Shown here: positions 25,584 to 33,350 of the stretch, in pieces
Layout: the number at the start of each line of letters is the position of its first letter
How positions within the stretch are numbered: position 1 is the stretch's first letter
NCBI RefSeq assembly: GCF_945957355.1
Contig: NZ_CAMFKM010000003.1
Span: 62,001-126,000, forward strand
DNA: 64,000 nucleotides
Source of the DNA: an uncultured Reyranella sp.
GTDB taxonomy: Bacteria; Pseudomonadota; Alphaproteobacteria; Reyranellales; Reyranellaceae
Direction of reading: 5' to 3'
Translations under genes and position numbers: made by a program
Notes under the pieces: generated by a model
Databases searched by the model: none
What the model saw: the letters and a program-made list of their open reading frames with translations, nothing else
What the model was told of the DNA's origin: nothing

Positions 25584-26441
25584 ATGACCGAGACCGTCCG
25601 CTACATGGATCGCACGAGGGACTACTATCGCGCGCTCGGCTATCCGTCCGATTATGTCTGGTCCCGCTTCGACACGGTGCCGTTCGCGCATCTCGCCAAG
25701 CCCCTGTCACAGGCGAGGATCGGTCTCGTCACGACGGCAAGCCCACCCGATCTCGGTAATCGCGATGCGTCCGGCAAGCGGCAGGTCTGGTCCGGCGCGA
25801 TCTCGCCGGCGCCAGCCAAACTCTTCACCGACAACGTCGCCTGGGACAAGGAATCGACCCATACCGACGATCGGGCCAGCTTCCTGCCGATCGAGGCCAT
25901 CCAGCACTGGGCCGCAGAAGGCCTGGTTGGTGGTCTGACGGCGCGTTTCCATGGCGTGCCCACCGAGTACAGCCAGCGCAAAACCATGGAGATCGATGCG
26001 CCGCAGGTCCTGGCACGATTGCGCGCCGACGGTGCTGACGGGGCGCTGCTCTCGCCGCTTTGACCCGTCTGCCACCAAACCGTGAGTTTGGTCGCCCGCC
26101 ATCTCGAAGCCAACGGAATGCCGACCGTAATCGTCGGCTCCGCCCTCGACATCGTCGAATATTGCGGCGTGCCACGTCTCCTGTTCACGGATTTCCCGCT
26201 GGGCAATCCGTGTGGGCCGCCGTGGAGGGAGGACCTGCAGCGCACGATCGCGGGGCAGGCGCTTGCTCTCCTGCGCGATGCCGACGCGCCGCGCACCACG
26301 CGGCGGTCGGATGTGTCGTGGCCGTCCGACGACGACTGGCGCCCGCGCTACGGGCGCGTGAAGCCGGAGGATGCCGAACGACTGAGGGCACTGGGCGAAG
26401 AGAGGCGCCGCACGCGGGCTCAGGCACGGACGCCAGGGTAG
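25584..26441 (+). CDS. GrdB/PrdB-like (glycine/proline reductase family) selenoprotein with in-frame TGA (UxxC)
   Basis: 285 codons if the TGA at 26061-26063 is selenocysteine. The N-terminal part begins MTETVRYMDRTRDYYRAL and runs to GADGALLSPL; then TGA, then PVCHQTVSLVARHLEANGMPTVIV and DFPLGNPCGPP. The sequence around the TGA, Sec-P-V-C-H-Q-T-V, matches the U-x-x-C active site of the glycine/sarcosine/betaine/D-proline reductase selenoprotein B family. It is shorter than clostridial GrdB (about 440 residues) and belongs to the short form seen in aerobes, whose reaction is unknown to me. The gene starts 32 bp after the AhpD-like stop, so they form an operon. A SECIS-like stem follows the TGA. 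ATG at 25584 is preferred over the GTG at 25575. Confidence 0.85.
26074..26092 (+). promoter_or_regulatory. Bacterial SECIS candidate, GrdB/PrdB-like gene
   Basis: ACCAAAC and GTTTGGT form a perfect 7-bp stem around CGTGA, starting 10 nt after the TGA; the loop begins 17 nt after it. Stem length, spacing and the CGTG loop start match the hairpin in the preceding gene although the stems differ in sequence. Confidence 0.75.
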
Positions 26442-26458
26442 AGCGGTTCGAAACCGCT
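26442..26458. terminator. Bidirectional hairpin between converging genes
   Basis: AGCGGTT-cga-AACCGCT, a perfect 7-bp stem directly after the selenoprotein operon stop and overlapping the stop of the converging binding-protein gene. Confidence 0.5.
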
Positions 26459-27434
26459 ATTCCATCTGGACGTTGAGCTCGCGCAGTTTCTTGCCCCAGA
26501 AGGCGTGCTCGTCGGCGACGAACTTGGTGAACTGGGCGCGGGTCCGGTCGGGCGGCATTTCCAGCCCGTCGCGCGCCAGCGCCTCTCCCCACTTGGGGTT
26601 CTTCATGGCTTCTTTCGTCGCCTTCTCGATCTTGTCGAGAATGTCCGGTGGCGTCTTGGCCGGGGCGAACAGGCCCTGCCAGCTGGTGACGACGACGTCG
26701 ATTCCCTGTTCCTTCAGGGTCGGCACGTCCGGCATGGAACTGACGCGCTTGTTGCCCGTCACCGCCAGCGCCTTGAGGTTGCCGCCCTTAACCTGCGAGA
26801 CAGCCGGCGGCAGGGACGAGAAGTTCATGGTGATCTGGCCACTGATGACATCAGCCACCGCCGGCCCGGTGCCCTTGTAGGGGACGTGGGTGATCTTGAC
26901 CCCGGCGGCCTCGGCGAAAAGCGCGCCGGCCAGGTGGTTGTTTCCGCCCACACCCGAGGACGAGAAAGTGAGCTTCTCGGGATCCTTCTTGGCCATCGCC
27001 ACCAGTTCGGCCGCGTTCTTCACCGGGACCGAATTACCCACGACCAGTACGTACTGGTAGTCCGTGATCTGGCAGATCGGCGCCAGACCGCCGAGTGTGT
27101 CGATCATGCCCTTCTGGACATGCGGGTTGATGATCACGTTGGTCCCGACGGCGACGAACAGCGTCTGTCCGTCCGGCTTGGCATTCGCGACGGCGCGCAG
27201 GCCGATCGAACCGGCGGCGCCGCCCTTGTTCTCGATGATGATCTGCTGCCCGATGACCGGCGTCATGACGTGCGCCAGCTCGCGGGCGTTGATGTCCGTG
27301 CTGCCACCCGCAGCGTAGCCGACGACGAAGGTGACCGGGCCGGTCGGCCAGTTGGCCTGGGCGCGCGAGACGGACGGCAGCAAAAGCGACGAGCCGCCAA
27401 GGGCCAGGGCGTTACGCCGGGTGATGGGGAGCAT
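26457..27434 (-). CDS. Bug-family (TctC-like) periplasmic solute-binding protein
   Basis: 325 residues. The N-terminus MLPITRRNALALGGSSLLLPSVSRAQA contains a twin-arginine-like signal, so it is exported. The mature protein begins WPTGPVTFVVGYAAGGSTDINARELA, the Bug-family carboxylate-binding start, and contains FVAVGTNVIINPH and ITHVPYKGTGPAV. ATG at 27434 has AGGAGGAAGAGC upstream. Known Bug proteins serve tripartite tricarboxylate transporters; no membrane subunits are nearby. The upstream gene is a TcuA-like tricarballylate dehydrogenase, so a tricarboxylate ligand is plausible. Confidence 0.9.
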   Translation of the reverse strand: MLPITRRNALALGGSSLLLPSVSRAQANWPTGPVTFVVGYAAGGSTDINARELAHVMTPVIGQQIIIENKGGAAGSIGLRAVANAKPDGQTLFVAVGTNVIINPHVQKGMIDTLGGLAPICQITDYQYVLVVGNSVPVKNAAELVAMAKKDPEKLTFSSSGVGGNNHLAGALFAEAAGVKITHVPYKGTGPAVADVISGQITMNFSSLPPAVSQVKGGNLKALAVTGNKRVSSMPDVPTLKEQGIDVVVTSWQGLFAPAKTPPDILDKIEKATKEAMKNPKWGEALARDGLEMPPDRTRAQFTKFVADEHAFWGKKLRELNVQME

Positions 27435-27528
27435 GCTCTTCCTCCTGTGGCGCGCGCGGTTCATCCGCGTCGCGCAACCTCAGTTTGTCGGGACCTTGAA
27501 GCCAATTCGTTCGGCCGGCAAGCGGGGC

Positions 27529-29019
27529 TCAGTTCTTCCCCGCGACGTACTTGCCGGCGCCGTCGCCCGCGAGCTTGCCCAGGACCGCGCCGGACACCAG
27601 GCCCGTGCCGCCAGGGTAGTTGTGATAGAACAGGCCACCCACCAGTTCGCCCGCTGCGAACAGGCCGGGGATCGGATGGCCGTCGGTGCTCTCGACCTCG
27701 CCCTCGGTGGTAATCTTCAGTCCGCCGAAGGTGAAGGTGAGGCCGCAGGTCACGGCATAGGCCTCGAACGGACCCTGGTCGATCGTGTTGGCCCAGTTCG
27801 TCTTCGGGACCGCGAGCCCCCGCGTGCCGCGGCCATCCTTGATCGCCGGGTTGAACGGCACATCGGTCATGACGGCGGCGTTCCATTCCTTGATGGTCTT
27901 TAGGAACTGCTCCTGGTTCACGCCCTCGAGCTTGGTCGCCAGCTCCTCGATCGTGTCGGCACGCACCTTGGTCATGCGCTTGATGCGGTACTCGTCGCGC
28001 AGCTTGTCCAGCACCTTCGAATCGAAGATTTGCCATGCGAACTGCTGCGGCTGCGACAGGATCACCGCGCCGTACTTGGCATAGGTGTAGTTGCGGAAGT
28101 CGGCGCCCTCGTCGACGAAACGCAGTCCGTTGGCGTTCACCATGATGCCGAGCGGGTAGGAGTGCTTCTGGAAATTGTCGCCGACGTCGAGGTCGCCGAA
28201 CTCCGGCGCGTTCATGTCCCAGCCGACGGCGTGGCCGCCCGACCAGTTGCCGTGCGGCTTGGCGCCGATCGCCAGCGCCATATTGATGCCGGCGCCGGTG
28301 TTGAAGCGGGTGCCGCGCACCTTGGCGAGGTCCCAGGTCGGGCCGAGATAGCGCGTGCGCATCTCGGCATTGCTCTCGAAGCCGCCGCAGGCCAGCACGA
28401 CCGCCTTGGCGCCGATCCGCACCTTGCGGCCCTTGTGGCGGGCGATGACGCCGCGCACCACGCCGTCCTCTTCGATCAGCGACACTGCCGCCGTCTCGTA
28501 GTGGATCGGGATGCCGGCCTTGATCGCCGCCTTGTGCTCGAGGTCGACCAGGCCCGGCCCGCCGCCCCAGGCCTCGACCGCGAGGCCGCCCCAGAACTTG
28601 TACTTGCCGCTCACCTTGAAGGCCTGGCGGCCATAGGAAGGCTGGAAGCGTACGCCCTTGGAGCGCATCCACTTCAGCGTCTCGAAACTGCGACCGATCA
28701 GGGTATCCGTGAGCTCGGGGTCGCAACGGTAGTTGGTCACCCGGCCCATGTCGTCGAGATATTCGTCGGCCGAGTAGCTGCCGAAGTCGACGTCGCGCTT
28801 CTCATCCTCGGTGAGGTCGTAGAGCTGCACCAGGTCGTCGACGCCGTGGAAGACCACGCGCATGGCGCCGGCCGTATAGGTGCTGTTGCCGCCGCGTTCG
28901 GCCTCCGGGGCGGCCTCCAGCATGGCGACCGACGCGCCCGTCTCGCGGGCCGCGAGAGCCGCACATGCCGCCGCGTTTCCGGCACCCACCACCAACACAT
29001 CGACCTGAAAATCGTCCAC
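27529..29019 (-). CDS. tcuA: FAD-dependent tricarballylate dehydrogenase-like (TcuA) flavoprotein
   Basis: 496 residues of the fumarate reductase/succinate dehydrogenase flavoprotein family. The FAD-binding N-terminus is VDVLVVGAGNAAACAALAARE, followed by GGNSTYTAGAMRV; the C-terminal signature is TCGLTFTFGGLKI and LFAAGELVGGLFYHNYPGGTGL. Length and motifs fit TcuA, which oxidises tricarballylate to cis-aconitate. tcuB is not beside it. It is followed by the Bug protein 94 bp downstream on the same strand, consistent with tricarboxylate use. A different substrate within the family is possible. Confidence 0.8.
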   Translation of the reverse strand: MDDFQVDVLVVGAGNAAACAALAARETGASVAMLEAAPEAERGGNSTYTAGAMRVVFHGVDDLVQLYDLTEDEKRDVDFGSYSADEYLDDMGRVTNYRCDPELTDTLIGRSFETLKWMRSKGVRFQPSYGRQAFKVSGKYKFWGGLAVEAWGGGPGLVDLEHKAAIKAGIPIHYETAAVSLIEEDGVVRGVIARHKGRKVRIGAKAVVLACGGFESNAEMRTRYLGPTWDLAKVRGTRFNTGAGINMALAIGAKPHGNWSGGHAVGWDMNAPEFGDLDVGDNFQKHSYPLGIMVNANGLRFVDEGADFRNYTYAKYGAVILSQPQQFAWQIFDSKVLDKLRDEYRIKRMTKVRADTIEELATKLEGVNQEQFLKTIKEWNAAVMTDVPFNPAIKDGRGTRGLAVPKTNWANTIDQGPFEAYAVTCGLTFTFGGLKITTEGEVESTDGHPIPGLFAAGELVGGLFYHNYPGGTGLVSGAVLGKLAGDGAGKYVAGKN

Positions 29020-29066
29020 GCCTCGCTCCTCGATTCCGGCACTGAATTTGCGTTACAATAGACCTA

Positions 29067-29714
29067 ATGGGTGATCGTTTCGACCGTCTTGCGACCCGGC
29101 ATGCAAATGTCGAGGTCCTGCTACGCCGACCCGGCATCGGGCACAATAACGGCCCGACCTTCGACATGTCCTGGGGGGCCTGGGTGTGGCGCCGTGCCGC
29201 CGCCAAGGCTTGGAAGTCGCCCAGCCCCGAAGTCGCTAAAATGCGTGTCCGGCGGGCCGAACGCCTCGGAATCACCTATAAGGAACTGACCGCCTCGCTG
29301 ATGAACACCGGCGCCAACCTGGGGGCCGCGGTGCTACCGCTGTCGCTGGCTGCCCGGGTGCGCCGTGGGCCCAACCGGGAGATCATCGTCGAAGCGCGCA
29401 ATTCGGTGGCCGCGCTGGTCGCGAAGTTCGGCGGCCGGCTGTTCCTGCTCGGCGATATCGACGCCGTGCCGGCTCTCACCGATGAGGAGCGCGCCGAGTT
29501 CCTGTCGACCCTCAACCGCGCCTTCGACGGGAAGGTCGAGGCGATCGGCTGGGGGCATGACGGCAAGGCGATCCGCACGATACTCAAGGCGAATGCCGTC
29601 CCGCACCAGGAGGCGTTCCTGGTTGGCGCCGGCGTCGTCCATCAGTTGTTGGGCGAGGCTGCCGGCCTGCCGTTCACCAAGGATATCGATACGTGGCTCA
29701 GCCCCTCGGGCTGA
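29067..29714 (+). CDS. Hypothetical protein with GHNNGP motif
   Basis: 215 residues, no signal peptide or membrane span. The N-terminal RRPGIGHNNGPTFD is a motif that recurs in uncharacterised alphaproteobacterial proteins. The C-terminal half alternates strands and helices (GRLFLLGDIDAVPALTDEERAEF, DGKAIRTILKANAVPHQEAFLVGAG). It is divergent from tcuA with only 47 bp between, and the CoA-transferase starts 15 bp downstream, so it may be co-transcribed with that gene. No function can be assigned. Confidence 0.65.
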   Translation: MGDRFDRLATRHANVEVLLRRPGIGHNNGPTFDMSWGAWVWRRAAAKAWKSPSPEVAKMRVRRAERLGITYKELTASLMNTGANLGAAVLPLSLAARVRRGPNREIIVEARNSVAALVAKFGGRLFLLGDIDAVPALTDEERAEFLSTLNRAFDGKVEAIGWGHDGKAIRTILKANAVPHQEAFLVGAGVVHQLLGEAAGLPFTKDIDTWLSPSG

Positions 29715-29729
29715 GGTATTTGATGGGGC

Positions 29730-30920
29730 ATGACCTCATCCTTTGAACCGCCCCTGAAGGGCGTCCGCGTCGTCGAACTTACCCACACCATCCTGGGTCC
29801 GTCCTGCGGCATGATCCTGGCCGACCTCGGTGCCGAGGTGATCAAGGTCGAGCCGGTCGACGGCGACCGCACGCGCAAGCTGCGTGGCTTCGGCGCGGGC
29901 TTCTTCGGTTACTTCAATCGCAACAAGAAGAGTCTGGCGCTCGACGCGGACTCGCCCGAGGGCCGCAAGGTACTGGTGAAGCTGCTCGAGAAGGCCGACG
30001 TGCTGATCGAGAACTTCGCACCCGGCTCGATGGCCAAGCGGAAGTTGGGGCCGGCGGACCTCGAGAAGATCAACCCGCGCCTCGTCTACTGCGCGCTGAA
30101 GGGCTTCCTGCCCGGCCCCTACGAGAAACGGCCGGCACTCGACGAGGTCGTGCAGATGATGGGCGGTCTCGCCTACATGACCGGTCCCAGCGGCCGGCCG
30201 CTGCGGGCCGGCACCTCGGTGATCGACATCGTGGGCGGCATGTTCGGCGCCTTCGGCACGGTCCTGGCACTGAAGCAGCGCGACCGCACGGGAAAGGGAG
30301 GGCTGGTCGAGAGCGCGCTGTTCGAATCGGTGGTCTTCCTGATGGGCCAGCACCTCGCGATCACGGCGATCAACGGGGCCGCGCCGCCGCCGATGCCCGA
30401 GCGGGTGAGTTCGTGGGCGGTCTATGAGATCTTCAACACCGCTGACGACTTGCAGGTCTTCATCGGCATCACCAGCGACGGCCAGTGGAAGCGCTTCTGC
30501 GAGTTCTTCAAGCAGCCCGAACTGGCCGCCGACCCGAAGCTCGCGACCAACAACCTGCGAATCGAGGCACGGCCCTGGCTGGTGCCGAAGGTCGCCGCGG
30601 TGTTCAAGGCCTATACCAAGGACGCGCTGGAGCAGATGTGTCTGGAGGCCGACATCTCCTTCGCGCCCGTCGCGCGGCCGCAGGACCTGTTCGACCATCC
30701 CCATCTCATGGCCAATGGCTCGCTGGCGCCGACGACCCTGCCGGGCGGCGTGCAGACCCAGCTGCCGCTGCTGCCCTTCCAGATGATGGGCTGGCGCCCG
30801 CCGCTCGTCTCCAATCCGCCGGACATCGGCCAGCACAACGACGAGGTGCTGTCGGAGATCGGCTACGATCCCGCGGGCATCGCCGGGCTGAAGGTGGCGG
30901 GGCTGCTAGGACCGAAGTAG
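29730..30920 (+). CDS. CaiB/BaiF family CoA-transferase (class III)
   Basis: 396 residues. LKGVRVVELTHTILGPSCGMILADLGAEVIKVEP is the family N-terminus, DVLIENFAPGSMAKRKLG is the conserved CoA-binding region, and RPALDEVVQMMGGLAYMTG carries the catalytic Asp that forms the aspartyl-CoA anhydride (about residue 137). Transfers CoA between carboxylic acids such as formyl-, succinyl- or carnitinyl-CoA and an acceptor. Specificity unknown. Confidence 0.9.
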   Translation: MTSSFEPPLKGVRVVELTHTILGPSCGMILADLGAEVIKVEPVDGDRTRKLRGFGAGFFGYFNRNKKSLALDADSPEGRKVLVKLLEKADVLIENFAPGSMAKRKLGPADLEKINPRLVYCALKGFLPGPYEKRPALDEVVQMMGGLAYMTGPSGRPLRAGTSVIDIVGGMFGAFGTVLALKQRDRTGKGGLVESALFESVVFLMGQHLAITAINGAAPPPMPERVSSWAVYEIFNTADDLQVFIGITSDGQWKRFCEFFKQPELAADPKLATNNLRIEARPWLVPKVAAVFKAYTKDALEQMCLEADISFAPVARPQDLFDHPHLMANGSLAPTTLPGGVQTQLPLLPFQMMGWRPPLVSNPPDIGQHNDEVLSEIGYDPAGIAGLKVAGLLGPK

Positions 30921-30931
30921 GTCGGGTACCC

Positions 30932-31285
30932 GTGGGGACGCTGAGGCGGAGCGAGGTTGCCGCCCAGTTGCGTACGCTGGCTGTCGGGGCTGGCGGCGTC
31001 GTGCTGCTGGGCGTCGGGCACGAGGCCGACACCTCGCTGCATCTCGCCGAACTCATCGCCAAGGTGCCGTACGGCATTCCGCGCCACTGCACGGTGATGC
31101 GGCATGGATGGCGTGTGCGGGTCGATTATGTCGAGAGCGATCATTGCTGCCAGCGCTTCGCCCTGGCCGACGACTGGCTGCGCGCGACGGGGTTGCAGGC
31201 GGAGGGGCCGGTCGGCCAGGGCACGTCGCGATATCAGAAAAGAAACGGTCCCGAGCCGGGGATAATCCCCGGAGAACGTATCTAG
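30932..31285 (+). pseudogene. Internally deleted AAC(3)-IV-like aminoglycoside N-acetyltransferase
   Basis: A 117-codon open frame from GTG. Residues 1-25 (LRRSEVAAQLRTLAVGAGGVVLL) match the N-terminus of the AAC(3) family, ending where it should read LLVHSS. Residues 25-100 (LLGVGHEADTSLHLAELIAKVPYG, PRHCTVMRHG, ESDHCCQRFALADDWL) match the C-terminal third of AAC(3)-IV. About 120 central residues holding much of the acetyl-CoA and aminoglycoside site are absent, with the frame kept. The end after GPVGQGTSRY is also unlike the family. The full enzyme is about 260 residues, so this product should be inactive. Confidence 0.75.
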
Positions 31286-31288
31286 AAC
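31274..31288. promoter_or_regulatory. LexA (SOS) box upstream of recA
   Basis: GAACGTATCTAGAAC is GAAC-N7-GAAC, the reverse complement of the alphaproteobacterial LexA box GTTC-N7-GTTC. It overlaps the stop of the AAC(3) remnant. A second symmetric element, AGAAC-ATTA-GTTCT (31297-31310), follows closely. Confidence 0.65.
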
Positions 31289-31323
31289 TTGTGTCAAGAA
31301 CATTAGTTCTATCAGCAGGTTAT

Positions 31324-31347
31324 TTGTTCCGTTGCCGATTGGAACAA
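31324..31347 (+). promoter_or_regulatory. Inverted repeat in the recA upstream region
   Basis: TTGTTCC (31324-31330) and GGAACAA (31341-31347) are perfect arms separated by 10 nt, about 95 bp before the recA ATG. It may be a leader hairpin or a further protein-binding site; no promoter could be placed with confidence. Confidence 0.4.
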
Positions 31348-31441
31348 AATGGGTACATTGGCGCCACCAGACGTTCGAACCCGCGGCGGACTTATCCGCA
31401 TTGCCGCTCCTGACAGGGGCATGGGAAGAAGGAGAGAGCCA

Positions 31442-32512
<1,071 letters not shown>

Positions 32513-32544
32513 CGGACCCCGATCCCCTGTCTCCGGGTCCCTAA

Positions 32545-32580
32545 GGGCGGTGTCACATCCCCGTGGCACCGCCCACTTTT
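32545..32580 (+). terminator. Rho-independent terminator of recA
   Basis: GGGCGGTGTCAC and GTGGCACCGCCC pair over 12 bp (one G-U) around ATCCCC, followed by ACTTTTCTT. It starts 32 nt after the recA stop. Confidence 0.8.
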
Positions 32581-32595
32581 CTTGTATCGCTTCCT

Positions 32596-33294
32596 TCAAG
32601 CCCGTTTGCTTGAAATCCCCTTCAGAAACCGCTGAATCCACTCCGGCCCCGTGCGCCGCGCCCCTTCCCTGGGACGGCGCTTCGCCCAGTCCATCAGCAG
32701 CGCCAGCGGGAACCACTCCTCGCGCTCGTCCTGCAGGCTGCGCGCGGCCAGCGAGACCTTCGGCACCGGGATCGGCGTCACGCCTTCCTGCTCGGGGCCC
32801 GCGCAAAGTGCCGCCGGCGAGGTGACGAGATATTCGCGGCAGACGAGCGGCCGGTCCGAATGGATGGAGCAGCTTTCCTCCTCGAGGAAGGGGCAGGGGA
32901 TACTAAGCGCGAAGTAAGCGGTCGACAGCTCGCGGTCGGGCCGGCCCTTGCGTTCCTTGAGGTCGGCGGCCGCCAGGGCAGCCTCGGCGGCGGCGAACCG
33001 GCTTTCCAGCACGGCGCGCCGTTCTGCCGGCAGGGCCGCTACGGTCACCAGCAGCCGTTCACCCTCCGTGCGCGAGATCGGCACGAGCTGGCGGCAGCAG
33101 GCGCCGCAGCCCTTGCGGCAGGAGATCGCCTTGCCGGCCTCGGCTGCGGCGACCACGGCGTTAACCAGCTCCTGAAGGGCCGGGACGACGTCTGCCGCCG
33201 GCACCGGGCCGGTCGGGACGGTGATTGGATGGACGATCCGGAGGTCGCCCACGGAGAGGCGAAGAGTGGCGGTAGAATGGGCCTCGGCGGCCAT
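32596..33294 (-). CDS. YkgJ-family cysteine cluster protein
   Basis: 232 residues. Cysteine motifs SCRKGCGACCRQ (about 58-69) and CPFLEEESCSIHSDRPLVCREY (about 135-155) form the conserved metal- or FeS-binding cluster of the YkgJ family. Biochemical function is not established for the family. ATG at 33294 has AGGGGA upstream. It converges on recA and is divergent from alaS by 56 bp. Confidence 0.8.
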   Translation of the reverse strand: MAAEAHSTATLRLSVGDLRIVHPITVPTGPVPAADVVPALQELVNAVVAAAEAGKAISCRKGCGACCRQLVPISRTEGERLLVTVAALPAERRAVLESRFAAAEAALAAADLKERKGRPDRELSTAYFALSIPCPFLEEESCSIHSDRPLVCREYLVTSPAALCAGPEQEGVTPIPVPKVSLAARSLQDEREEWFPLALLMDWAKRRPREGARRTGPEWIQRFLKGISSKRA

Positions 33295-33350
33295 TTCCCC
33301 TGGGCTCCCTGTTCTGGACTTGACGGGCGGGCGCACGCTACAAGGCCGGC

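Noticed and set aside
26442..26458. GGTTCGAAACC-like sequence suggesting a tRNA T-arm
   Set aside because: No acceptor, D or anticodon stems can be built around it; it is a simple 7-bp hairpin between converging genes.
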